Origin: Planctomycetales bacterium
GTDB taxonomy: Bacteria; Planctomycetota; Planctomycetia; Pirellulales; Pirellulaceae
Assembly: GCA_020426845.1 (NCBI GenBank)
Contig: JAGQPF010000376.1
Location: 1-32,373 of the forward strand
Direction of reading: 5' to 3'
Length of the DNA: 32,373 nt
The notes under the pieces were generated by a model. It had not been told where the DNA came from, did no database searches, and worked only from the letters and a program-made list of their open reading frames with translations. Below are positions 1-7,052 of the stretch, piece after piece; the first letter of the stretch is position 1; each line of letters starts with the position of its first letter. The translations under genes were made by a program, and so were the position numbers.

Positions 1-127
1 GTTTCAACATTGACGGAGTTAGTTGACCGTCAAGTCTACGCTTTCGGGTTGGCAAGGCCGCTTGTTCGCGGTCAACCGCGAGTTTGGGGCGGCGTCCGAC
101 CCATGGTTTCAACATTGACGGAGTTAG
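1..127. repeat. 22-base direct repeat, two copies 105 bases apart
   Basis: The same 22 bases (GTTTCAACATTGACGGAGTT plus AG) occur at 1-22 and 106-127, and similarity continues with two mismatches for about nine more bases. The second copy covers the korB stop codon (TAA, minus strand, 126-124). Between the copies lies a perfect inverted repeat with arms CGCGGT / ACCGCG (67-80). The first copy touches the window edge, so more units may lie upstream. The 105-base period is too long for a CRISPR array. Confidence 0.75.
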
Positions 128-1140
128 CTTACCGTCCAGGTGTCGCCAGCGTTGAACAGCGCGTTGAGGTCGCCCTCGCCGCGTTTCTCCCGCGCTTGGT
201 CAATCTGGCGGTTCAGCTCCACCTCGTACTTCGGCGCGTCGATGGCGCGGAACACGCCGATCGGCTCGGGGAACTCGGGGTATCGCATGCGGCTGAGCAG
301 GTAGGCGAGCGTCGGTTCGGGAGCCTTCTCGTCGTGGAACAGCAGGTCATCCTCGGTGATGCCCTTGCCCAACTCGACCACCTCGGGCTGCATGCCGTTG
401 AGGCGAATGCCCTTGTTGCGATCCTTGCCGAAGATCAGCGGCTTGCCATGTTCGAGCTCGATGGTCGTTTCGGCCTTGGTGTCGCGATCCGTGGCGTACT
501 TCCAGGCGCCGTCGTTGAAGATGTTGCAGTTCTGGTACACCTCGACGAAGGCGGTGCCACGATGCTCGGCGGCTCGCTTCAACGTTGCCCCGAGGTGCTT
601 GGTGTTGAAGTCAATCGAGCGAGCGACAAATGTGCCCTCGCAGCCAATCGCGATCGACAGCGGGTGCAACGGGTTGTCGATCGAGCCGACGGGCGTGCTC
701 TTGGTCACCTTGCCCAAGGGAGAGGTGGGCGAGTACTGACCCTTCGTCAGACCGTAGATGCGGTTGTTGAACATCACGATGTTGACGTCCATGTTGCGGC
801 GGATGCAGTGCATCAAGTGGTTGCCGCCGATGCTCAACGCGTCGCCGTCGCCGGTGATCACCCACACCTGCAGCTCCGGGCGCACGGCTTTCAGGCCGGT
901 GGCGACGGCCGGGGCGCGGCCGTGGATGCTGTGAATGCCGTAGGTGTTCATGTAGTAAGGAAATCGGCTGGAGCAGCCGATGCCCGAGACGAACACGAGG
1001 TTTTCGCGCGGCACGCCGAGCGAAGGCAGCATGCTCTTCATCTGAGCCAGGATCGAGTAGTCGCCGCAGCCGGGGCACCAGCGGATGTCTTGGTCGCTGG
1101 CAAAGTCGGTGCTCTTCAGAACGGGGAGTTCAGTGCTCAT
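124..1140 (-). CDS. korB: 2-oxoacid:ferredoxin oxidoreductase, beta subunit (KorB type)
   Basis: This is the thiamine-diphosphate-binding subunit of a cytoplasmic enzyme that oxidatively decarboxylates a 2-oxoacid (most likely 2-oxoglutarate) to the acyl-CoA and passes electrons to ferredoxin. The 338-residue protein has the family layout. WCPGCGDYS near residue 21 gives a CxxC pair, with further cysteines in GIGCSS and YQNCNIF; these are the expected [4Fe-4S] ligands. The ThDP/Mg motif follows as GDGDALSIGG with a downstream NN. It lies 126 bases downstream of korA on the same strand and probably shares its transcript. A 12-base triple repeat sits just in front of its start. The substrate (2-oxoglutarate, pyruvate or another 2-oxoacid) cannot be fixed from sequence alone. 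Confidence 0.93.
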   Translation of the reverse strand: MSTELPVLKSTDFASDQDIRWCPGCGDYSILAQMKSMLPSLGVPRENLVFVSGIGCSSRFPYYMNTYGIHSIHGRAPAVATGLKAVRPELQVWVITGDGDALSIGGNHLMHCIRRNMDVNIVMFNNRIYGLTKGQYSPTSPLGKVTKSTPVGSIDNPLHPLSIAIGCEGTFVARSIDFNTKHLGATLKRAAEHRGTAFVEVYQNCNIFNDGAWKYATDRDTKAETTIELEHGKPLIFGKDRNKGIRLNGMQPEVVELGKGITEDDLLFHDEKAPEPTLAYLLSRMRYPEFPEPIGVFRAIDAPKYEVELNRQIDQAREKRGEGDLNALFNAGDTWTVS

Positions 1141-1157
1141 GATATGGTTTCGATTTA

Positions 1158-1193
1158 GGATCGATTTTCGGATCGAATTTCGGATCGAGGTGT
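1158..1193. repeat. 12-base tandem repeat, three units, upstream of korB
   Basis: GGATCGA recurs at 1158, 1170 and 1182, an exact 12-base period (unit about GGATCGAATTTC). It lies 18 bases in front of the korB start codon within the korA-korB spacer. It could be an operator or leader element, or simply a small tandem duplication. Confidence 0.7.
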
Positions 1194-1266
1194 ATTGAAT
1201 CAGGTGAACGTCGCGTCGCGTTGGGGCCGCAATCGGGGATCGGGAAGAGCTCGTCTTCCCCAGCTC

Positions 1267-3141
1267 CTAGGCGGACTCGATGGTGTCCTTGATGACCGCC
1301 ACCAACTCGGAGACCGCGAACGGCTTGCCCTTGATCTTGTTGTAACCCTTGATGTCGAGCAGAAACTTGCCACGCAACACTGTTCGCAGCTGGCCCATAT
1401 TCAGCTCGGGCACCAGCACCGTCTTGTAGCGCCGCAGCACGGACTCGAGGTTGCGCGGGAAGGGGTTCAGCCAGCGCAGGTGATAATGGGCGACGGAAAG
1501 CCCGGCCTGCCGCGAGCGGGCGCAGGCGGTCTTGCAGGCGCCGAAAGTGCCGCCCCAGGAGAGGACCAGCAAATCGCCGTTCTCCGGGCCCTCGACGACG
1601 GCCTCGGGAATGGAGTCGGCCACCTTGTCGGTTTTCTCCTGGCGAAGCCGCACCATGAACTCGTGATTGTCCGGGTCGTAGCTGACGTTGCCCGTCTCGT
1701 TCTGTTTCTCGAGGCCGCCGACGCGATGCATCAGGCCCTTGGTGCCCGGCAGCGCCCACGGTCGGGAAAGCCGCTCGTCGCGCTTGTACGGCAGGAAGGG
1801 ATGCTCCTCCGAGGGCGGCGTGTCGTAGTGCTTGATCGGAATTTTCGGCAGGCTGGCCGCGTCGGGGATCCGCCATGGCTCGGAGCCGTTGGCGATGTAG
1901 CCGTCGGACAGCAGCATGACGGGTGTCATGTAGCTGGCTGCGATTCGCCAAGCGTCCTGGGCTGCGTCGAAGCAGTCGGCGGGGCCCTGAGTGGCGATCA
2001 CGGGCATCGGGCACTCGCCGTTGCGGCCGAACAACGCTTGGAAGAGGTCCGCCTGCTCGGTCTTGGTCGGCAACCCGGTGCTCGGCCCGCCTCGCTGCAC
2101 ATTGATGATGATCATCGGCAGCTCGAGCATCACGCCCAGGCCCATCGCTTCGCCCTTGAGCGCGATGCCGGGGCCGCTGGAGGTGGTGATGGCCATGGCT
2201 CCGCCAAAGGCGGCGCCGATGGTCGAGCAAATCGCGGCAATCTCGTCCTCCGCCTGGAAGGTGCGAACGCCGAAGTTCTTGTGTCGGCTGAGCTCGTGGA
2301 GAATGTCGCTGGCCGGTGTGATCGGGTACGAGCCGAGGAACAGCTCCTTGTTGCTGAGCTTCGCGGCGGTGATCAAGCCCCACGCTAGCGCTTGGTTGCC
2401 GTTGACGTTGCGGTACGTGCCCGGAGGCAGCTGGGCTTTGTCGACATGGTAATGGCTGACAAACGCCTCGGTCGTCTCGCCGTAGTACCAGCCGGCCCGC
2501 AGCGCTCGCTCATTGGCGCCGGCGACTTCGGGCTTGCCTTTGCGGACGAACTTCTCGTCGAGGAACCGGAGCGTCGCGTCCAGCTCGCGGCCGTACAGCC
2601 AGTAGACCAGGCCCATGGCAAAGAAGTTGCGACACTTGTCCGCGTCCTTGGTGCTCAGTCCGTACTCCTCGACTGCCTTCCGGGTCAGCGTGGTCATCGG
2701 GACTTTGAACAGCCGGTAGTCATTCAGCTCGTCGCCTTCGAGCGGATTGTGGTTCAGCTTGGCGAGCTTGAGATCCTTTTCCTCAAAGCTCTCGTTGTTG
2801 ACGATCAGGATGCCGCCCTTTTCGAGGTCGGCGAGGTTGGTGATCAACGCTGCGGGGTTCATCGCGACCAGGGCGTTGAGCGTGTCGCCGGGCGTGAAGA
2901 TCTCTTCGGAGGCGAACTGCACCTGGAAGCCGGAGACGCCCGCCTGGGTTCCTCGCGGGGCCCGAATTTCCGCGGGATAGTCCGGGAAGGTGGCGACGTC
3001 GTTGCCGGCCACGGCGGACGTGTTGGTCAACTGGCCGCCCAGCAGCTGCATGCCGTCCCCCGAGTCGCCGCAGAGGCGCACGGTCGCGGACAGGAGGGTC
3101 TCGGAGGATTTGGATGACTTCGGAAGGGTCTCTGTCGACAT
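1267..3141 (-). CDS. korA: 2-oxoacid:ferredoxin oxidoreductase, alpha subunit with fused gamma domain (KorA type)
   Basis: This 624-residue partner of KorB joins two domains. The N-terminal gamma domain (about residues 15-200) contains GDSGDGMQLLGGQL and FPDYPAEIRAPRG. The pyrimidine-binding alpha domain (about 245-620) contains NGNQALAWG, the signature GSYPITPASDILHELS, and EDEIAAICSTIGAAFGG. Together with KorB it forms the CoA- and ferredoxin-dependent oxidoreductase that can work in the TCA cycle in place of 2-oxoglutarate dehydrogenase. The ATG at 3141 is a sensible start because the gamma domain begins soon after it. The Shine-Dalgarno match is weak. A 16-base repeat lies immediately upstream and is a possible control site. 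Confidence 0.93.
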   Translation of the reverse strand: MSTETLPKSSKSSETLLSATVRLCGDSGDGMQLLGGQLTNTSAVAGNDVATFPDYPAEIRAPRGTQAGVSGFQVQFASEEIFTPGDTLNALVAMNPAALITNLADLEKGGILIVNNESFEEKDLKLAKLNHNPLEGDELNDYRLFKVPMTTLTRKAVEEYGLSTKDADKCRNFFAMGLVYWLYGRELDATLRFLDEKFVRKGKPEVAGANERALRAGWYYGETTEAFVSHYHVDKAQLPPGTYRNVNGNQALAWGLITAAKLSNKELFLGSYPITPASDILHELSRHKNFGVRTFQAEDEIAAICSTIGAAFGGAMAITTSSGPGIALKGEAMGLGVMLELPMIIINVQRGGPSTGLPTKTEQADLFQALFGRNGECPMPVIATQGPADCFDAAQDAWRIAASYMTPVMLLSDGYIANGSEPWRIPDAASLPKIPIKHYDTPPSEEHPFLPYKRDERLSRPWALPGTKGLMHRVGGLEKQNETGNVSYDPDNHEFMVRLRQEKTDKVADSIPEAVVEGPENGDLLVLSWGGTFGACKTACARSRQAGLSVAHYHLRWLNPFPRNLESVLRRYKTVLVPELNMGQLRTVLRGKFLLDIKGYNKIKGKPFAVSELVAVIKDTIESA

Positions 3142-3152
3142 TTCAGTCTCGC

Positions 3153-3208
3153 AAGGAACGATCAGGCCAAGGAACGATCAGGCCATGGGGCGATCACGAG
3201 AACGATCG
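3153..3208. repeat. 16-base iterated repeat upstream of korA
   Basis: AAGGAACGATCAGGCC occurs twice in perfect tandem (3153-3184). The core CGATCA recurs at 3159, 3175 and 3191, an exact 16-base period, and CGATCG follows at 3203. The array begins 12 bases in front of the korA start codon, so it would lie in the korA leader or promoter region. A regulator-binding role is inference. The rest of the 408-base gap (3209-3549) shows no gene or clear promoter that I can support. Confidence 0.6.
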
Positions 3209-3549
3209 GCCCGGGGTCAGGGTGAAGCGGGCCAAATTCAACGTTTCTCTAGCGGGCCCGGTGAAAAACGAGGGCGCTTCCCGCGGGGCGTGGGACACAT
3301 CGCGCATCCCGAGCGAATCATCGCAGGAGCGTCGGGGAAGGCCAATAGCAGAGCGCGATTTGTCACGCAATACGGCGAAAACATGGCGAAAAAGATGGCG
3401 GGAAACCGTCGGCGTCCGCAGCTCCGGCGTCGTTGAGCAGGACTTGGAGGCTGTTGAAGTTGCTCGCGGCGCCCGGCGTCAGGCCGAGTGCCAAGCGAGT
3501 AGCGGATCAACCAGCGGCTCAACCAAGCGGGCACTGTTCAACACGCAGC

Positions 3550-4011
3550 TTAGGCGCCCTCGCGGTCGCGGTGGGAATGGTCCGGGTGGGGTGGCAAGGT
3601 ATAGACAACTTCGGGAAAGTGCTCCACGAGATAGTGGAGAATCGTGGAGACGGCCAGCACTCCCCGTGGCCGTCCATTGTCGACGACCGGCAGCCGTCGG
3701 TAACCGCCTCGAGCCATCTTTTCGATGGCGCTGGCGACGGTGTCGGTCTTCTCAACCAGCACTACATCCGAGGTCATGGCGGCGGAGACGGCTTCATCCA
3801 GTCCCTCGCCCGTGGCCATATGTCGCAAGGCGTCTCGCTCGGTGAAGATGCCCTGCAGCTGCTCGTTGTCGACCACCAGCACAAACCCCGCCCGGTGCTG
3901 TTGCAACACCCGAAGCACATCCCGAACCGAGGTGACACTGGTCACACAGGTCGGCTCCTCCAGGCTCAGCTGGCTGATGGTCTCGGTGTCGACGTTCAGT
4001 CTGAAGTCCAC
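3550..4011 (-). CDS. Two-CBS-domain protein
   Basis: A small cytoplasmic protein of about 153 residues made almost entirely of a Bateman module. The first CBS domain holds TSVRDVLRVLQQHRAGFVLV and GIFTERDALRHM. The second holds VEKTDTVASAIEKMARGGY, RRLPVVDNG and GVLAVSTILHYL. Such modules bind adenine nucleotides (AMP, ATP, SAM) and usually regulate a partner. I chose a GTG start at 4011 because GAGGG lies five bases upstream (4020-4016) and the CBS homology begins soon after. An ATG at 4095 in the same frame would add 28 basic residues unlike the rest. No partner gene is obvious; korA lies downstream, but 408 bases away. Confidence 0.85.
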   Translation of the reverse strand: MDFRLNVDTETISQLSLEEPTCVTSVTSVRDVLRVLQQHRAGFVLVVDNEQLQGIFTERDALRHMATGEGLDEAVSAAMTSDVVLVEKTDTVASAIEKMARGGYRRLPVVDNGRPRGVLAVSTILHYLVEHFPEVVYTLPPHPDHSHRDREGA

Positions 4012-4180
4012 GGATCCCTCGAATGCATCCAAGCGTGAACGGAAACCGAAGCGAGAAATTGTCGCTTCCGCACGAACACGTCTTCTGTTTGGCAATTTAG
4101 CATGGGGCCAAAACTACGGGAATGGTAGAAAACGCCGATCAAGGCGGATTTCCCCACGATTTTCGGCGCCCGACTGGGTG

Positions 4181-4999
4181 TCACGAGCCCTTCCGCCGAT
4201 CCTCCGGACGGAGATAGGGGCTGAGGTCGGCGGCGCCGACCCGCTGCTCCTCCTCAATCATTTTCATCCGCGTTTCGAGCCGCTCCATGCGGCGGAGCAA
4301 CTCGGGGATCATCTCCATCGAGCGATCCGGGGGTTGTGGCCGCGGGACCTTGGGATAACCGAGCTGTCGTTGCAGCGCGGCGAAGAAGAACAGCGGGTCT
4401 TTGCGACGGTTGGCCAAGGCGATTCGGCCCTCCTTGGCCCCGAACAGCGGCCGGTAGCTGTCGTCCTTGGGCCCGTCGTACAGCTCGCTGCGAACGTAGA
4501 CCATGTCGGCCAATTCGATCATGCCCGCTTGCCGGCGGACGACTCGGATCCAATGCCGCCAGTGCTCGTCGAAAATCGGGTCGCCGGCCATCGCCTCCAA
4601 GCCGGGGTCGTACTTCAGATGGTTGCGGCAGAGCGTCTCGAACTGGAACAGAAACATGCCTTGCGGGCTGACCTCCGCCGCTCGGTATTTGGCGTCCGCC
4701 TCCAGAATTCGCAGGGCCATCAGAAAGTCGATCCGCCCGCGGTCGTCCTCCGCCTCGCGGATCACATAGGTCGCGAACGGATGAAAGTAGTGGCTGAGCC
4801 GCGACATGGCCTCGCACATTCGCCCGCTGTGCACGAGCTCGGACTGCAGAAAGCTGACGGCCATCGGCAGCTTGGTGGTCGCCAGCAGCTCGTGCCCCAC
4901 CTGCGCCAACAACTCCTGCAACGGGAGATTCATCGGCAGGCGTTGCTGCAGCATCTCGTACAAAAAGCCCTGCTCGACATACTCTTCTCGGTCCAACAT
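4181..4999 (-). CDS. Conserved planctomycete-type protein of unknown function
   Basis: A soluble, mostly helical protein of about 272 residues without a signal peptide or membrane segment. It starts MLDREEYVEQGFLYEMLQQR and contains LPLQELLAQVGHELLATTKLP and a central FLFQFETLCRNH. A short helical C-terminal segment rich in Arg, Glu and Met (RRMERLETRMKMIEEE) could form a coiled coil. I recall similar proteins across Planctomycetes but know no function or domain. The frame stays open to 5101, but the upstream 34 residues look low-complexity and basic, so the internal ATG at 4999 is preferred. It is divergent from ribBA with a 170-base spacer, and 169 bases separate it from the CBS gene downstream. 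Confidence 0.75.
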   Translation of the reverse strand: MLDREEYVEQGFLYEMLQQRLPMNLPLQELLAQVGHELLATTKLPMAVSFLQSELVHSGRMCEAMSRLSHYFHPFATYVIREAEDDRGRIDFLMALRILEADAKYRAAEVSPQGMFLFQFETLCRNHLKYDPGLEAMAGDPIFDEHWRHWIRVVRRQAGMIELADMVYVRSELYDGPKDDSYRPLFGAKEGRIALANRRKDPLFFFAALQRQLGYPKVPRPQPPDRSMEMIPELLRRMERLETRMKMIEEEQRVGAADLSPYLRPEDRRKGS

Positions 5000-5094
5000 G
5001 CGCTCGCTCGACGGATTTGCCACATCGCCGCAGTCTGCGGAAGCTCGTCGGCGCAATCGGAGGCAGCTCGAGGCTGCTCCCAGGGGCCGACGGA

Positions 5095-5121
5095 TTGTCA
5101 CTTCCCTCAGCCGTCTATAAT
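5095..5121 (+). promoter_or_regulatory. Candidate sigma-70-type promoter for ribBA
   Basis: TTGTCA (5095-5100) and a perfect TATAAT (5116-5121) are separated by 15 bases, slightly short of the ideal 17. Transcription would start near 5128, about 42 bases ahead of the ribBA ATG. No FMN riboswitch motif is visible in the leader, which is too short to hold one. Confidence 0.45.
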
Positions 5122-5169
5122 ACGCTTTTGACTCTCCATCTGTCTTGTTACGCGACCGGGACCCCGCTC

Positions 5170-6468
5170 ATGCCCGAGGATTTCTCCACGATTCAAGAGG
5201 CCGTTGACGCGATTGCCCGCGGCGAAGTGATCATCGTCGTCGACGCGGAGAACCGCGAGAACGAGGGCGACTTCATCTGCGCCGCGGAGAAGGCGACGCC
5301 CGAGACGCTGAACTTCATCATGAGCGGCCGGGGCATTCCCTGCATGCCGCTGCTGCCCGAGGTGTGTCAGCGATTGCAGCTGATGCCGGTCGTCGAGCAG
5401 AACACCGCGCCGCTGGGAACCGCTTACTTGACGCCGATCGACCATCGCGGCGTCAAGACGGGGATTACGGCCGAGGAGCGGTCGTTGACGATTCGCACGG
5501 CGGCCAATCCGCAAAGCGTCGCGGGCGACTTCGTGCGGCCCGGCCATGTGCTTCCGCTGTTGGCCAAAGAGGGTGGCGTGCTGCGCCGCGCCGGTCACAC
5601 CGAGGCCACCGTCGACCTGGCCCGCATGGCGGGTTTGGAGCCCGTGGGCGTGCTCTGTGAAGTGCTCAACGAGCAAGGTGAGCGAGCCTCGCGAGAGGAG
5701 CTGCGGGTCATCGCCGACAAGCACAACCTGAAGATGATCTCGATCGAGCAGCTGATCGCTCACCGACGCGTCAACGAGAAGCTGATCGCTCGCGAGGCGG
5801 AGGCCGCGCTGCCGACGCAGTACGGCGAGTTCCGCATCATCATCTACTCCGTGCAGCACGAGTCGCAGCAGCCCATCGCGTTGGTTTACGGAGACGTCGG
5901 CGATCCCGATCAGGCGACGATGGTGCGCGTGCACTCGAGTTGCTTTACGGGCGACCTGATCAGCTCGCTGCGCTGCGACTGCGGCGACCAATTGCACATG
6001 GCGCTGAAAATGATCAGCGAGGCCGGGCGGGGCGTGCTGCTGTATCTGCCCCAAGAGGGACGAGGCATCGGACTGCGCGAGAAGATTCGCGCTTACGCGC
6101 TGCAGGAGCAAGGGCTCGACACCGTCGAGGCCAACTTGGCGCTGGGCTACAAAGCCGACGAGCGCGACTACGGCATCGGCATTCAGATCCTTAAGGATTT
6201 GGGCCTGCGCAAAGTCCGGCTGTTGACCAACAACTCAAAAAAGACGAACGCCATCAACTTCACCGCCTTCGATCTGCAGGTTGTCGATCAGGTGCCGCTG
6301 GTCTCGGCGCCCAATCAACACAACGCCGAGTATCTCGCCACCAAACGGGAGAAGATGGGCCATGCTTTGCCGGCCCCTTGCCCTTGGTGCAGTCGCGCGG
6401 AGGCGCACGACGAGGACGCGTCATACTGCAAGTATTGCGGCCAGCCGTTGCGTCGCGGTCAAGCATAA
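5170..6468 (+). CDS. ribBA: Bifunctional 3,4-dihydroxy-2-butanone-4-phosphate synthase / GTP cyclohydrolase II, with zinc-ribbon-like tail
   Basis: This fused enzyme catalyses the two entry steps of riboflavin synthesis, from ribulose 5-phosphate and from GTP. The RibB half (about residues 1-205) shows ENRENEGDF, DFVRPGHVLPL and GGVLRRAGHTEATVDLA. The RibA half (about 210-400) shows the zinc site SSCFTGDLISSLRCDCGDQ, then QEGRGIGLREKIRAYALQ, KADERDYGIG and LLTNNSKKTNAI, so both active sites look intact. The 432-residue protein ends in an extra tail with two CxxC pairs (C404/C407 and C420/C423), which standard RibBA lacks. The ATG at 5170 is chosen because the RibB fold begins directly after it; the longer open frame from 5017 runs through promoter DNA. 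Confidence 0.96.
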   Translation: MPEDFSTIQEAVDAIARGEVIIVVDAENRENEGDFICAAEKATPETLNFIMSGRGIPCMPLLPEVCQRLQLMPVVEQNTAPLGTAYLTPIDHRGVKTGITAEERSLTIRTAANPQSVAGDFVRPGHVLPLLAKEGGVLRRAGHTEATVDLARMAGLEPVGVLCEVLNEQGERASREELRVIADKHNLKMISIEQLIAHRRVNEKLIAREAEAALPTQYGEFRIIIYSVQHESQQPIALVYGDVGDPDQATMVRVHSSCFTGDLISSLRCDCGDQLHMALKMISEAGRGVLLYLPQEGRGIGLREKIRAYALQEQGLDTVEANLALGYKADERDYGIGIQILKDLGLRKVRLLTNNSKKTNAINFTAFDLQVVDQVPLVSAPNQHNAEYLATKREKMGHALPAPCPWCSRAEAHDEDASYCKYCGQPLRRGQA

Positions 6469-6579
6469 GCGCAGACTTGCTGCTCGCCAACGACCGCGCT
6501 TCCGATCCACTCATCGGGCAGTCATGCGTGGTTCCTGCTTCGCTTCCATGTGCGACAAAGCGCGCTGACGGACGTGGTG

Positions 6580-6634
6580 TTGATGCGCGGATGATGCGCC
6601 GATGATGCGCCGTTGATGCGCGGTTGATGCGTCG
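6580..6634. repeat. 11-base tandem repeat, five units
   Basis: Five units of the form (T/A)TGATGCGC(G/C)G occupy 6580-6590, 6591-6601, 6602-6612, 6613-6623 and 6624-6634, with one or two substitutions between units. The array lies in the 584-base spacer between ribBA and folK and is not part of a supported gene. Confidence 0.9.
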
Positions 6635-6652
6635 CGTCGCAACTTCTCGCAG

Positions 6653-6712
6653 CCAATCGCGCAACCAATCGCGCCACCAATCGCGCCACCAATGGCGCCA
6701 CCAATCGCGCCA
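6653..6712. repeat. 12-base tandem repeat, five units
   Basis: Five units of CCAATCGCGCCA lie at 6653-6664, 6665-6676, 6677-6688, 6689-6700 and 6701-6712. The first differs at one base and the fourth at one base. Read on the minus strand in one frame it encodes repeated Gly-Gly-Ala-Ile, but that open frame has no other support. The array is 18 bases from the preceding 11-base array. Confidence 0.92.
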
Positions 6713-6801
6713 CCAAGTCCGCGCGACGCGCTTTGCTTGGGCTGTGAGCAAAATTCGAGCGACGTGTCAACGAAAGTTCGAACGAAATTCGCCAGCGCTA
6801 T

Positions 6802-6856
6802 CAAAAAAGTTTTTCATGACGCGGTTGCTTGACAAGCTGTGCGACGTTGGCACAAT
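6802..6856 (+). promoter_or_regulatory. Strong candidate promoter with A/T-rich upstream element
   Basis: A perfect -35 box TTGACA (6829-6834) is followed after 16 bases by CACAAT (6851-6856). Immediately upstream, 6802-6816 is a run of A then T (AAAAAAGTTTTT), the position and composition of an UP element. The predicted start is near 6863. Downstream is a structured, non-coding stretch that ends in a terminator-like hairpin before folK. Confidence 0.6.
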
Positions 6857-6862
6857 GGGCGA

Positions 6863-7038
6863 CATGCTTCACGGAACATTCACCGATCGATAAGAATTCG
6901 GAGGGCTGCAACTGACGGGAACGACTGCGACAGCCCAACTTCGGTTGTGCTGGGAACCGGATGTCCCCTCCCAATTTTCTCCCGCCCATCCCATGTAGGA
7001 TGCACTTGGGGCGAGTCATGAGGACTCGCCCTCTTTTC
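6863..7038 (+). ncRNA. Candidate structured small RNA or attenuating leader upstream of folK
   Basis: About 175 bases lie between the promoter at 6829 and the terminator-like hairpin at 7009. Visible structure: GGGCTG (6903-6908) can pair with CAGCCC (6931-6936). Alternatively CAGC-C-CAAC (6931-6939) pairs with GTTG-T-GCTG (6944-6952) around a TTCG tetraloop. CATCC / GGATG (6987-7002) forms a further hairpin, and the 3' end is a nine-pair stem plus TCTTTT. The first two helices share 6931-6936, so they are mutually exclusive, as in a switch. I find no SRP, tmRNA, RNase P or known riboswitch signature. It could be a free-standing small RNA or a leader that attenuates folK. No protein gene fits; the only in-register ORF is about nine codons long and has no ribosome site. 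Confidence 0.45.
7009..7037 (+). terminator. Intrinsic terminator-like hairpin just before folK
   Basis: GGGCGAGTC (7009-7017) pairs perfectly with GACTCGCCC (7023-7031) around a five-base loop and is followed by TCTTTT. It ends 16 bases in front of the folK ATG. It would either end a small RNA or act as an attenuator for folK. Confidence 0.7.
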
Positions 7039-7052
7039 GTTCTTGCTTGCTT

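Noticed and set aside
10-1158. Long open frame opposite korB
   Set aside because: It is a GC-driven shadow of korB; its product has no family motif, whereas the minus-strand product has full thiamine-enzyme signatures.
1195-2388. Long plus-strand open frame opposite korA
   Set aside because: Same situation: low-complexity, Arg/Gly/Ala/Leu-rich product without motifs, opposite an intact conserved gene.
3238-3534. 98-codon frame in the gap upstream of korA
   Set aside because: Basic, motif-free product overlapping repeat DNA; no ribosome site.
5122-5169. FMN riboswitch ahead of ribBA
   Set aside because: The leader is under 50 bases and lacks the conserved RFN-element motifs.
6511-6804. Glycine-zipper protein gene on the minus strand
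   Set aside because: The Gly-Ala-Ile run comes only from the 12-base tandem repeat; flanking residues look random and no ribosome site is present. Kept only as a note in the findings.
6863-6895. Nine-codon leader peptide MLHGTFTDR
   Set aside because: It starts at the predicted transcript end with no ribosome-binding site and has no run of codons suggesting attenuation.
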